DNA of 64,000 nucleotides from Streptomyces sp. DH41 (GTDB taxonomy: Bacteria; Actinomycetota; Actinomycetes; Streptomycetales; Streptomycetaceae): assembly GCF_029813785.1 (NCBI RefSeq), contig NZ_JARVKY010000030.1:25942-89941 (forward strand). The letters run 5' to 3'. The translations under genes and the position numbers were made by a program. The number at the start of each line of letters is the position of its first letter. Position 1 is the stretch's first letter. The notes beneath the pieces were generated by a model. The model made no database searches. It was not told the origin of the DNA and saw only the letters and a list, made by a program, of their open reading frames with translations. Positions 1 to 10,655 of the stretch are shown piece after piece.

Positions 1-779
1 AGGTCGAGGCCCACTTCGCCCCGGCCGCCGTCGAGCTGGTCACCGCCGAGGACTTCGTGGGCCGCCCCGACCTGGTCCGCGGCTACGTCGGCCCGCAGGG
101 CCTGGGCGACAAGGTCCAGTACATCGCCGACCCGCGCGTGGCGCCGGGCACGGCGTGGATCACGGGCGCCAACAAGGAGCACACGCACGCCAAGAACGTC
201 GTGGCGGGCCGTGACTTCGAGGTCGACGCGTACGTCGACGTCGTCGTGGTCCGGGACGGCGACCCCTGCCCGAACTGCGGCACCGGTCTCAAGCTGGACC
301 GCGCCATCGAGATCGGCCACATCTTCCAGCTGGGCCGCAAGTACACCGACGCCCTCAAGCTCGACGTCCTCGGCCAGAACGGCAAGCCGGCCCGCGTCAC
401 CATGGGCTCCTACGGCATCGGCGTCTCCCGCGCCGTGGCCGCCCTCGCCGAGCAGCACGCCGACGACAAGGGCCTCGTCTGGTCCAAGGAGGTCGCCCCG
501 GCCGACGTCCACGTCGTCGCCGCCGGCAAGGCCCTGCAGACCGAGCTGGCCCTCGACGTCTCCGAGAAGCTGTCCGCCGCCGGTGTCCGTGTCCTGGTGG
601 ACGACCGGGCCGGCGTCTCCCCGGGCGTCAAGTTCACGGACGCCGAACTCATCGGCGTACCCCAGATCCTGGTCGCCGGGCGCCGCTCCGCCGAAGGCGT
701 GGTCGAGCTGAAGGACCGCCGTACCGGGGAGCGCGAGGAAGTGACGGTCGAGGAGGCCATCACCCGCCTGACGGCCTGA
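1..779 (+). CDS. proS: Prolyl-tRNA synthetase, C-terminal part
   Basis: Cytoplasmic class II synthetase that charges tRNA-Pro with proline. Only the last 258 codons are in the window. The frame is open from base 3, no start is visible, and it ends at TGA 777-779. The visible part has the segment EIGHIFQLGRKYT that follows the editing insertion in bacterial ProRS, class II motif 3 (GSYGIGVSR, bases 405-431) and the C-terminal anticodon-binding domain starting near VHVVAAGK. A strong stem-loop follows and the next gene is convergent, so this is the end of its transcription unit. Identity is secure; only the 5' end is missing. Confidence 0.96.
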   Translation, partial: VEAHFAPAAVELVTAEDFVGRPDLVRGYVGPQGLGDKVQYIADPRVAPGTAWITGANKEHTHAKNVVAGRDFEVDAYVDVVVVRDGDPCPNCGTGLKLDRAIEIGHIFQLGRKYTDALKLDVLGQNGKPARVTMGSYGIGVSRAVAALAEQHADDKGLVWSKEVAPADVHVVAAGKALQTELALDVSEKLSAAGVRVLVDDRAGVSPGVKFTDAELIGVPQILVAGRRSAEGVVELKDRRTGEREEVTVEEAITRLTA

Positions 780-800
780 CACTCCGACCCCTCTTCGCAC

Positions 801-837
801 CGCGGGGGGCGCCCACGTCCGACGGGCGCCCCCCGCG
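801..837. terminator. Bidirectional terminator between proS and the convergent phosphotransferase-like gene
   Basis: A perfect 14-bp G/C-rich inverted repeat (arms 801-814 and 824-837) with a 9-nt loop lies 21 bases after the proS stop and 75 bases beyond the end of the convergent gene. It has no long T tract, which is common for Streptomyces terminators. The rest of 780-911 shows nothing else. Confidence 0.85.
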
Positions 838-911
838 GCGTACCCGCACGGCGATCGCGTCCGCCCGCCCGCGACGGCCCCGACGCCCCCCCGACGTCCT
901 GCGGCGGTCGG

Positions 912-1817
912 CTACAGCCAGCCCGCGAACTCCAGCAGCAGCTCCGCGTCCTGCTCCCGCCCCACCCGGCGGGCCCGTACACCCGACTCGACGGCGCGGA
1001 ACAGCGTCCAGCCGCGCAGCCGTTCCCGATCGACCTCCAGTGACTCCGCGAGCCGCTTGACGCGGCGCCGGGTCGTCGAGGCGCCGGACGGCTGGGCGAT
1101 GAGGTCCTCCACCCGGTCCCGCACCAGCCGCGCGAGATCGAAGGCGTTCTCGCCGACCACCGGATCGGGACCCACGGCCAGCCACGGCATCCGCTCACCG
1201 GCGAGCACCTTGCTCTGCCGGAACGTGCCGTGCAGGAGCCGCTGCTCGGGCGGCGAGGCCAGCAGTTCGGCACGGGCCGCGAGCGCCGCGTCGACCAGGG
1301 GCGCCACCTCCGGGTCGGCCGCCGCTCCCGCCCGCATGGCCTCGGCCTGCCGCCCGGTCCGCTCGGCCACGGTCTCGAAGGGGTGACCGGCGGGCGGCTC
1401 CACCCACAGCCGCCGCAGCGTGCCCGCGGCCTCCAGCAGCGCCTTCGCCTCCGGCAGCGACCGCACCGACACGTCCGGATGCAGCCGCTCCAGCAGCAGA
1501 ACGCCCTCCGTGTCCGCGGTCTCCGCCTCGCGCAGCTGTACGGCGCCCAGCCCGCCCCAGTGGGCGAGCGCGGCCCGCTCGCTCTCCGGGCGCGCCCGGC
1601 GCGGGGCCAGCTTCAGCACGGCGGGCGTCCCGTCGGCCGTCCGCACCAGGACCACCAGACTGCTGCGCCCGCCCGGCACCTGCACCCGCTCCACGGTCAA
1701 CTCACGCAGCGCGACGGCCCGCTCCGCCGCTCCGGGCAGCTTCTCCAACCAGTCGTCACCCTCCGGTGCCGCCTCACCGAGCGCCCTGACCAGACGCCGC
1801 GGCGGTTCGAAAGCCAT
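912..1817 (-). CDS. Aminoglycoside-phosphotransferase-fold protein, probable pseudokinase
   Basis: A 301-residue protein laid out like the aminoglycoside/hydroxyurea antibiotic kinase family (APH(6)-like). It has a plausible ATP-contact lysine (K69 in AVLKL), an acidic hinge-like segment (LLLERL, 108-112) and the catalytic-loop region at 194-227. The catalytic loop, normally HGDxHxxN, reads HGTFRQSK (196-203), so the catalytic Asp is Thr198, the next His is Arg200 and the Asn is Lys203. The metal-binding IDP motif reads VGP (215-217). The fold is supported, but phosphotransfer is unlikely and antibiotic resistance should not be inferred. The ATG start lies 39 bases after the DUF4439 gene, so it is probably the last gene of a three-gene minus-strand operon. 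Its real role is unknown. Confidence 0.75.
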   Translation of the reverse strand: MAFEPPRRLVRALGEAAPEGDDWLEKLPGAAERAVALRELTVERVQVPGGRSSLVVLVRTADGTPAVLKLAPRRARPESERAALAHWGGLGAVQLREAETADTEGVLLLERLHPDVSVRSLPEAKALLEAAGTLRRLWVEPPAGHPFETVAERTGRQAEAMRAGAAADPEVAPLVDAALAARAELLASPPEQRLLHGTFRQSKVLAGERMPWLAVGPDPVVGENAFDLARLVRDRVEDLIAQPSGASTTRRRVKRLAESLEVDRERLRGWTLFRAVESGVRARRVGREQDAELLLEFAGWL

Positions 1818-1856
1818 GCGCGAGCCGTTCCCTTCCCGTACGGGCAGCCGTACGTG

Positions 1857-2459
1857 TTACGCGGTCGGTGCCGCCTGAGCGGAAGCCGTGTCCTGGCCCG
1901 GGCCCGACGCCGCCCCTCGAACGGAGCCCGAAGCGGCACCCGCGGCGGAGCCCGAAGCCGGGCCTGAAGCGGAACCCGACGTCGGATCCGAGGCGGAGCC
2001 CGAAGCCGCGTCCGGCGTCGACGGGCTGTCGGCCCGTTCGGCGAGCCCAGGGAAGGCTACGCTGCCGCCCCGCCACCGCACCGCCCGGACCGCTGCCTCG
2101 CGCAGCGCCCCGGCCGCCGTGGCCCGCCGGTCGCCCTCGGCCGCCCGCACCAGGTCGGAGTAGACCCCGGCCACCCGGTCCTCCAGCTCGGCCGCCAGCC
2201 GCAGGGCCGCCGCCGAGTCCGGCACCGTGAAGGGCAGCGCGTACCCGGCCGCCGCGGCGACCGGCTTGCCGCCGAGGTCGCGCACCTCGCGCGCCAGCGC
2301 GTCCCGCCGCGCCCGATGGGCGTCGTACGCCGTCCGTGCCGCGCTGCGCCGTTCCTCGCCGATCCGTCCGCCGACGACCCCGTAGCCGTACACGGCCGCG
2401 TGCTCCGCGGCCAGCGCCGCCTGGAGGGCGTCCAGCTCCCGCTTCTCCGACTCGTTCAC
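1857..2459 (-). CDS. DUF4439 ferritin-like domain protein
   Basis: A 200-residue protein. Residues ~1-140 are a helical ferritin-like bundle of the DUF4439 type; the N-terminal helix ALAAEHAAVYGYGVVGG has the Glu-His-Ala pattern of that family. The last ~55 residues are a low-complexity tail of Ser, Ala, Gly, Asp, Pro and Thr built from SGSASxP-like repeats, probably disordered. It starts with GTG at 2459, overlapping the stop of the upstream lipoprotein gene (GTGA), so the two are translationally coupled. No full di-iron ligand set is evident, so metal binding is unproven. Function unknown; the pairing suggests work with the lipoprotein at the cell surface. Confidence 0.8.
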   Translation of the reverse strand: MNESEKRELDALQAALAAEHAAVYGYGVVGGRIGEERRSAARTAYDAHRARRDALAREVRDLGGKPVAAAAGYALPFTVPDSAAALRLAAELEDRVAGVYSDLVRAAEGDRRATAAGALREAAVRAVRWRGGSVAFPGLAERADSPSTPDAASGSASDPTSGSASGPASGSAAGAASGSVRGAASGPGQDTASAQAAPTA

Positions 2460-3007
2460 CCGTCAGCCTCCGTCAGCAGATACACGTGCGCCGCCCCGGC
2501 CGCCGTCACCGAGGCCAGCAGCCGCGCCAACTCGCCCGGCACCTCCAGCAGCGCCTCGGCCCGCCGGTCGGCCAGCTCCCGCTCGGCGGCGGCGAGCAGG
2601 GCCAGGGCGTCCTTCTCGGTCGTCGGCACGGCGCCGGAACCGTCCCCCGGACCGGCGGCCCGCGCGGAGACCGAGGGCGACGCCTCGGACGGCCCGGACG
2701 CCTCGGGCGAGGCCGAGGGCACGGCGCCGAACGCCTCCGCGTGCCGTACGACCTCGGCGTGCAACGGCCGCAGCCGCTCCGCCAGCCCAGGGTGCGCGGC
2801 CATCACCGTCGCGTACCGTCCGGCCAGTCCCTCGCTGTCCCGGGCCGCACGCGCGCGTGCCCGGTCGGCGGCCGGCGGATCGTCCTCCTTGCCACCGGAG
2901 CCCGGCCCGCCGGTACAGCCGACGAGCAGGGCGGCCCCGGCGGCCGACGCGAGGAGGCTTCTTCGGCGCGGCCCCGAGGGCAGGCGCGGCGATGAGGAAA
3001 ACGACAC
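2456..3007 (-). CDS. Tat-type lipoprotein, helical, unknown function
   Basis: A 183-residue product read from GTG at 3007. The frame is open further upstream, but only this start puts a signal peptide at the N-terminus. A twin-arginine segment (RRRSLLA) leads into a hydrophobic stretch and a lipobox ending LLVGC, so the mature protein should be lipid-anchored outside the membrane. After a Gly/Asp-rich linker come Ala/Arg/Glu-rich helices broken by a Ser/Pro/Ala linker. The helix pattern (LRPLHAEVVRHAEAF and later AERELADRRAEALLEV) resembles the DUF4439 protein it is coupled to, so it may be a membrane-tethered relative. That is inference. Confidence 0.75.
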   Translation of the reverse strand: MSFSSSPRLPSGPRRRSLLASAAGAALLVGCTGGPGSGGKEDDPPAADRARARAARDSEGLAGRYATVMAAHPGLAERLRPLHAEVVRHAEAFGAVPSASPEASGPSEASPSVSARAAGPGDGSGAVPTTEKDALALLAAAERELADRRAEALLEVPGELARLLASVTAAGAAHVYLLTEADG

Positions 3008-3249
3008 GGCAGACGTCCTCGACAGGCTCGTACGGAAGCGAAGGCAAAGCGACGGGCAAAGCGACGGGCGACGCGGCGGGACCCCGCGGTGCGGCCTGCC
3101 GGTGATCACGGTACCCGGGCTCCGCCCGGGCACCACTCATCGGCACCGCCGTGCCCGGGGTGGACGGCAACACCCCTCGGGACCGGATACCCTTTGACCA
3201 GACACGCGCACCGTCCCACAACAGCACACGCGGCCGAGGAGTCACCCGG
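3008..3249. promoter_or_regulatory. Divergent intergenic region, lipoprotein operon / rimP
   Basis: 242 bases separate the minus-strand lipoprotein operon from rimP. A stem-loop (3110-3134, arms GGT-A-CCCGGGC and its partner, 3-nt loop, one mismatch) sits in the middle. A weak -10-like TACCCT lies at 3188-3193 for rimP with no good -35. The rimP ribosome binding site GAGGAG is at 3236-3241. Confidence 0.4.
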
Positions 3250-3795
3250 ATGAGCACCACCCAGAGCGAGAGGCTGCGAGAGCTGCTGGAGCCGCTCGTC
3301 GCCTCCCAGGGCCTGGACCTCGAAGAGATCGCGGTGGACTCGGTCGGCCGCAAGCGTGTGCTGAGTGTCGTCGTCGACTCCGACACCGGTGCGGACCTGG
3401 ACCGGATCGCCGATGTGAGCCGCGCGCTCTCGGCGAAGCTCGACGAGACCGACGCGATGGGCGAGGGGGAGTACACCCTCGAGGTCGGCACCCCGGGCGC
3501 GGAGCGCTCCCTCACCGAGCACCGCCACTACGTGCGCGCCACGGACCGCCTCGTGCGGTTCCAGCTCCACGAGGGCGGGGAAGTGGTCGCGCGCATCCTC
3601 GACGTGGACGACGACGGACTCGACCTCGAAGTGCCCGGAGTGAAGGGCCGCAAGGCCACCACCCGCAGACTCGCCTTCGGCGACATCGACAAGGCACGCG
3701 TCCAGGTCGAGTTCAGCCGCAAGGACACGAAGAACAGCAAGAACAGCGACACCGACAACGACACGAACGACACAACGGAAGACGAGGAGGCGTAG
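3250..3795 (+). CDS. rimP: Ribosome maturation factor RimP
   Basis: Needed for 30S subunit maturation. The 181-residue product is read from ATG 3250, preceded by GAGGAG 8 bases away; the longer upstream frame has no ribosome binding site and starts with unconserved sequence. The N-terminal alpha/beta domain contains LEEIAVDSVGRKRVLSVVVD and the family motif YTLEVGTPGAERSL (the VSSPGxxRPL region). The C-terminal Sm-like beta domain runs to VQVEFSRK. The Asp/Asn/Thr/Glu-rich tail of about 25 residues is typical of streptomycetes. It is the first gene of the rimP-nusA pair, with the nusA start 2 bases after its stop. Confidence 0.93.
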   Translation: MSTTQSERLRELLEPLVASQGLDLEEIAVDSVGRKRVLSVVVDSDTGADLDRIADVSRALSAKLDETDAMGEGEYTLEVGTPGAERSLTEHRHYVRATDRLVRFQLHEGGEVVARILDVDDDGLDLEVPGVKGRKATTRRLAFGDIDKARVQVEFSRKDTKNSKNSDTDNDTNDTTEDEEA

Positions 3796-3797
3796 CC

Positions 3798-4802
3798 GTG
3801 GACATTGACATGAGCGCCCTGCGGGGCTTGGTGCGGGAGAAGGAGATCTCCTTCGACCTGCTGGTCGGAGCGATCGAGTCGGCCCTCCTCATCGCCTACC
3901 ACCGCACCGAGGGAAGCCGCCGGCACGCGCGCGTGGAGCTCAACCGGGAGACCGGTCATGTGACCGTGTGGGCGAAGGAGGACCCGGACGACCTCGAAGA
4001 GGGCCAGCAGGCCCGCGAGTTCGACGACACCCCGTCCGACTTCGGCCGTATCGCCGCCACCACCGCCAAGCAGGTCATCCTGCAGCGGCTGCGCGACGCC
4101 GAGGACGACGCGACGCTCGGCGAGTACGCCGGCCGCGAGGGCGACATCGTCACCGGCGTGGTCCAGCAGGGCCGCGACCCGAAGAACGTGCTCGTCGACA
4201 TCGGCAAGCTCGAGGCCATCCTGCCCGTGCAGGAGCAGGTGCCGGGCGAGACCTACCCGCACGGCACGCGGCTGCGTTCGTACGTCGTCCGGGTGGCGAA
4301 GGGCGTGCGCGGTCCGTCCGTGACGCTGTCGCGGACGCACCCCAACCTGGTGAAGAAGCTCTTCGCCCTGGAGGTGCCCGAGATCGCCGACGGATCCGTC
4401 GAGATCTCCGCGATCGCCCGCGAGGCCGGCCACCGCACCAAGATCGCCGTACGCTCCACCCGCTCGGGCCTGAACGCCAAGGGTGCCTGCATCGGCCCCA
4501 TGGGCGGCCGGGTGCGCAATGTCATGGGCGAGCTGAACGGCGAGAAGATCGACATCGTCGACTGGTCGGACGACCCGGCCGAGATGGTGGCGAACGCGCT
4601 CTCCCCGGCCCGCGTCTCCAAGGTGGAGGTCGTGGACCTGGCGGCCCGTTCCGCACGCGTCATCGTGCCCGACTACCAGCTGTCGCTGGCGATCGGCAAG
4701 GAGGGCCAGAACGCCCGCCTCGCCGCCAGGCTGACCGGCTGGCGGATCGATATCCGGCCGGACACCGAGCTGCCGTCCGACCAGTCGTCGGAGCGTTCGT
4801 AG
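3798..4802 (+). CDS. nusA: Transcription termination/antitermination factor NusA
   Basis: RNA polymerase-binding elongation factor acting in pausing, Rho-dependent termination and rRNA antitermination. The 334-residue product starts with GTG, and its ribosome binding site (GAGGAGG) lies inside the end of rimP. Order: N-terminal RNAP-binding domain (~1-100), S1 domain (~110-180, GDIVTGVVQQ ... KLEAILPVQEQ), then two KH domains (~190-330) with the KH1 motif GACIGPMGGRVRNV and KH2 LAIGKEGQNARLAARLTGW. It lacks the C-terminal acidic repeats of proteobacterial NusA, as expected for actinobacteria. Confidence 0.96.
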   Translation: MDIDMSALRGLVREKEISFDLLVGAIESALLIAYHRTEGSRRHARVELNRETGHVTVWAKEDPDDLEEGQQAREFDDTPSDFGRIAATTAKQVILQRLRDAEDDATLGEYAGREGDIVTGVVQQGRDPKNVLVDIGKLEAILPVQEQVPGETYPHGTRLRSYVVRVAKGVRGPSVTLSRTHPNLVKKLFALEVPEIADGSVEISAIAREAGHRTKIAVRSTRSGLNAKGACIGPMGGRVRNVMGELNGEKIDIVDWSDDPAEMVANALSPARVSKVEVVDLAARSARVIVPDYQLSLAIGKEGQNARLAARLTGWRIDIRPDTELPSDQSSERS

Positions 4803-4823
4803 GAGCGGTTGGGGGAGTGGTCC

Positions 4824-4853
4824 GACGGGCCGTCGACGGCCCGTCGACGGGCC
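4824..4853. repeat. Two overlapping perfect palindromes after nusA
   Basis: A 22-bp perfect palindrome (4824-4845, centred on a SalI-like GTCGAC) is overlapped by a second 16-bp one (4838-4853, also GTCGAC-centred). They share the sequence between them, so the RNA could form either hairpin but not both. They start 21 bases after the nusA stop and precede ylxR by ~110 bases, which suggests a partial terminator or attenuator inside the nusA-ylxR-infB unit. Confidence 0.6.
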
Positions 4854-4966
4854 GCGGGGAATAGATCCAAGCCGCACGACGCTGAGATCACGACAGCTTT
4901 GCGTGCGGTATGTGTTCGATTCTTGCCCCAAAGGGGTGAGGTCGGTCCGGGGAGGTAGACTTAAGA

Positions 4967-5248
4967 GTGTCTGGCCGGACACGTACCCGAGCATGCCCTG
5001 AGCGCACCTGCGTGGGGTGCCGGGAGCGAGCGGTCAAGCGCGAGCTGCTGCGCACTGTGGCGGTCGAGGGTCATTGCACCCCCGATCCACGCGGTACGCT
5101 GCCCGGCCGGGGTGCCTACGTGCACCCCGCACCGGTCTGTGTCGACCAGGCAGTGCGCCGCAAGGCGTTCCCGCGGGCGCTCCGCGTCCCGGGGCCGCTC
5201 GACGTAAAGGCGTTGCGCCGCTACGTCGAGCAGGCACAGGGTTGCTGA
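4967..5248 (+). CDS. ylxR: YlxR family RNA-binding protein (DUF448)
   Basis: A 93-residue protein read from GTG 4967 behind a strong GGGGAGG. It has the family hallmarks: the N-terminal R-x-C-x-x-C cluster (ERTCVGCRE, 12-20), the motif GRGAYVHP, a downstream Cys and the C-terminal basic helix. YlxR proteins bind RNA and lie between nusA and infB across many bacteria, as here. A specific role has been proposed in other species but cannot be read from this sequence. Confidence 0.92.
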   Translation: MSGRTRTRACPERTCVGCRERAVKRELLRTVAVEGHCTPDPRGTLPGRGAYVHPAPVCVDQAVRRKAFPRALRVPGPLDVKALRRYVEQAQGC

Positions 5249-5340
5249 CAGCAGCATGTGAGCAACGTGCCAAGGAAGAGAGCCGCGCGGATCCCCGTGC
5301 GGCCTGGTACCTCGCGAAGTGAAAGCAGGTCGAGATTGCG

Positions 5341-5383
5341 ATGAGCACTCGATGAGTACGCGATGAGTACGCCCATGAACTAG
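5341..5383 (+). promoter_or_regulatory. Three chained mini-ORFs (11-base repeats) in the infB leader
   Basis: An 11-base unit (GATGAGTACGC-like) occurs three times. It makes three tiny reading frames, each opened by ATG and joined by ATGA overlaps: 5341-5355 (Met-Ser-Thr-Arg-stop), 5352-5366 (Met-Ser-Thr-Arg-stop) and 5363-5383 (Met-Ser-Thr-Pro-Met-Asn-stop). The last stop is 38 bases before the infB start. A GCAGG sequence about 12 bases ahead of the first ATG is a possible weak ribosome binding site. The frames are visible; translation is not shown. Confidence 0.5.
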
Positions 5384-5421
5384 CGACGGTCCGGACGCAA
5401 CCCGGACCTAAGAGGAGCGAA

Positions 5422-8526
<3,105 letters not shown>

Positions 8527-8551
8527 CAGCCCCGACTTCTTCAGACGGTGC

Positions 8552-8600
8552 GGCCCGGGGCCGGTCGGCGGAGAGTAAACTCCGTCGATCGGCCCCGGCC
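8552..8600 (+). terminator. Long imperfect stem-loop between infB and the DUF503 gene
   Basis: Arms 8552-8573 and 8580-8600 pair over about 21 bp (one bulge and two G-U/G-A type positions) with the short loop AGTAAA. It begins 25 bases after the infB stop. The flank on the right is only moderately T-rich, so this may be a leaky terminator or an RNA processing site that lets the operon continue. Confidence 0.6.
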
Positions 8601-8682
8601 GTTCGTTGTACGGTTCTGATGTCCCCGCCACATGGATGGCGGGGCCATCGATCCCGGGCCGGCGGGTGAACCGGTTGCAGAC

Positions 8683-8976
8683 ATGTATGTGGGGACGCTG
8701 TCCTTCGACCTCCTCCTCGGCGACGTACATTCGCTGAAGGAGAAGCGCTCCGTCGTCCGCCCGATCGTCGCCGAGCTCCAGCGGAAGTACGCGGTGAGCG
8801 CGGCCGAGGTGGAGCACATGGACCTCCATCGCAGGGCCGTCGTCGGCCTGGCCGTGGTGTCCGGCGACGCGGGGCACCTCTCCGACGTACTCGACCGGTG
8901 CGAGCGGCTGGTGGCCGGCCGCCCCGAGGTGGAGCTGCTGTCCGTCAGACGGCGCATCCACGGCGACGACGACTGA
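8683..8976 (+). CDS. DUF503 family protein
   Basis: A 97-residue protein read from ATG 8683. The frame extends 17 codons upstream, but family members begin at MYVGTLSFDLLLG. A ferredoxin-like alpha/beta fold is expected; the conserved SLKEKRSVVRPIVAEL helix is present. The gene lies between infB and rbfA in most actinobacteria and is close to ylxP of Firmicutes. It is a presumed ribosome- or RNA-related factor with no established biochemical role. No good ribosome binding site is seen directly before this ATG, so the start is less certain than the identity. Confidence 0.85.
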   Translation: MYVGTLSFDLLLGDVHSLKEKRSVVRPIVAELQRKYAVSAAEVEHMDLHRRAVVGLAVVSGDAGHLSDVLDRCERLVAGRPEVELLSVRRRIHGDDD

Positions 8977-9027
8977 CCAGGAAACGCGCGAGAAGCGCGG
9001 AAGAAAGAAAGAACGGGAGACGGACCA

Positions 9028-9501
9028 GTGGCCGACAACGCGCGGGCGAAAAGGCTGGCGGACCTCATCCGAGAGGTGGTGGCCCAGAAGCTGCAGCGCG
9101 GGATCAAGGACCCGCGCCTCGGCTCGCACGTCACCATCACGGACACCCGGGTCACGGGTGACCTGCGGGAGGCGACCGTCTTCTACACGGTGTACGGGGA
9201 CGACGAGGAGCGGGCCGCCGCGAGCGCGGGCCTGGAGAGCGCCAAGGGCATCCTGCGCTCCGAGGTCGGCAAGGCGGCGGGCGTGAAGTTCACGCCGACC
9301 CTCACCTTCGTCATGGACGCCCTCCCGGACACCGCCCGGAACATCGAGGACCTCCTCGACAAGGCGCGCCAGTCCGACGAGAAGGTCCGCGAGGTGTCCG
9401 CGGGCGCGGCGTACGCCGGTGAGGCGGACCCGTACCGCAAGCCGGGCGAGTCCGACGACGAGGCCGCCGACGCCGACGAGACGGACGACACCGCTAAATG
9501 A
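9028..9501 (+). CDS. rbfA: Ribosome-binding factor A
   Basis: Cold-shock ribosome maturation factor that binds the free 30S subunit and helps 16S rRNA 5'-end processing. The 157-residue product starts with GTG behind a purine-rich GGGAGACGG. A KH-like core runs from ~1 to 110 (RLADLIREVVAQKL; KDPRLGSHVTITDTRVT; VKFTPTLTFVMD). The C-terminal ~45 residues are acidic (ESDDEAADADETDD), common in streptomycete RbfA. The stop overlaps the truB start (ATGA), so the pair is coupled. Confidence 0.95.
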   Translation: MADNARAKRLADLIREVVAQKLQRGIKDPRLGSHVTITDTRVTGDLREATVFYTVYGDDEERAAASAGLESAKGILRSEVGKAAGVKFTPTLTFVMDALPDTARNIEDLLDKARQSDEKVREVSAGAAYAGEADPYRKPGESDDEAADADETDDTAK

Positions 9502-10403
9502 CCGACAAGCACCCCACGCCCGACGGCCTTGTCATCGTCGACAAGCCGTCGGGCTTCACTTCGCACGACGTCGTCGCCAAGATGCGGGGCATCGCCCGCA
9601 CCCGGCGCGTCGGGCACGCGGGCACGCTCGACCCGATGGCGACGGGCGTCCTGGTCCTCGGTGTGGAGCGAGCGACCAAGCTCCTCGGGCACCTCGCCCT
9701 CACCGAGAAGGAGTACCTGGGCACGATCAGGCTCGGGCAGACGACGCCGACCGACGACGCCGAGGGCGAGATCACGGGGTCGGTGGACGCCTCGAAGGTC
9801 ACCCGGGACGCCGTCGACGCGACCGTCGCCACCCTGACCGGCGACATCATGCAGGTGCCGTCCAAGGTCAGCGCCATCAAGATCAACGGCGTGCGCTCCT
9901 ACAAGCGGGCGCGCGAGGGCGAGGAGTTCGAGATCCCCGCCCGCCCCGTCACCGTCTCCTCCTTCGAGGTGTACGACGTCCGGGAAGCCGTCGCCGAGGA
10001 CGGCACCCCGGTGCTGGACCTGGTGGTCTCGGTGGTCTGCTCCTCCGGCACCTACATCCGGGCCCTCGCCCGCGACCTGGGCGCCGGCCTCGGCGTCGGC
10101 GGCCACCTCACCGCCCTGCGCCGCACCCGCGTCGGCCCGTACAAACTGGACGCCGCGAGGACGCTGGACCAGCACCAGCAGGAACTGACCGTCATGCCGA
10201 TCGCGGACGCGGCCACCGCCGCCTTCCCGCGCTGGGACGTGGACACCAGGCGGGCCCGGCTGCTCACCAACGGCGTACGGCTGGAGATGCCCGACACGTA
10301 CGCGGGCGCCGGTGCCGTCGCCGTCTTCGGCCCCGAGGGCCGCTTCCTCGCGCTCGTGGAGGAGCACCGGGGCAAGGCGAAGAGCCTGGCCATCTTCGGC
10401 TGA
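9498..10403 (+). CDS. truB: tRNA pseudouridine(55) synthase TruB
   Basis: Converts U55 in the T-loop of tRNAs to pseudouridine. It is 301 residues. The N-terminal signature GLVIVDKPSGFTSHDVV (10-26) and the catalytic block VGHAGTLDPMATG carry the nucleophilic Asp45. The downstream KVSAIKINGVRSYKRAR and CSSGTYIRALARDLG motifs are intact, and the C-terminal PUA-like region (245-300) binds tRNA. It starts at ATG inside the rbfA stop. A clear terminator hairpin follows, so this ends the infB-rbfA-truB unit. Confidence 0.96.
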   Translation: MTDKHPTPDGLVIVDKPSGFTSHDVVAKMRGIARTRRVGHAGTLDPMATGVLVLGVERATKLLGHLALTEKEYLGTIRLGQTTPTDDAEGEITGSVDASKVTRDAVDATVATLTGDIMQVPSKVSAIKINGVRSYKRAREGEEFEIPARPVTVSSFEVYDVREAVAEDGTPVLDLVVSVVCSSGTYIRALARDLGAGLGVGGHLTALRRTRVGPYKLDAARTLDQHQQELTVMPIADAATAAFPRWDVDTRRARLLTNGVRLEMPDTYAGAGAVAVFGPEGRFLALVEEHRGKAKSLAIFG

Positions 10404-10427
10404 GCCGACCCGCCCCCACCTCCCGCC

Positions 10428-10470
10428 CGTGGAGCGGCGAGCACGGGGTCCTCACTGCCGCCGCTCCACG
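10428..10470 (+). terminator. Terminator after truB
   Basis: A perfect 12-bp inverted repeat (arms 10428-10439 and 10459-10470) with a 19-nt loop, 25 bases after the truB stop. It isolates the translation-factor operon from the next gene. Between it and the RBS at 10642 I see no further structure. Confidence 0.75.
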
Positions 10471-10655
10471 GTCCCCCCTCGGTTCCCCCACCCCAGGGTG
10501 TATCCAACCCACCCCTTCTGTTCACCCGTCCGGGCAGGCGCTCGGAGTGAACCGGGGGAGTGGAAGGGGGCGCGTTCGCCACGGGATCTGTCTCGCTGAT
10601 CATCAGGCGCCTACCGTCGAACACACAGCACGGGTGTACGCGGGGAGGCTCGACG

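Noticed and set aside
912..1817. Aminoglycoside resistance kinase
   Set aside because: Catalytic Asp, Asn and metal-binding Asp are all replaced.
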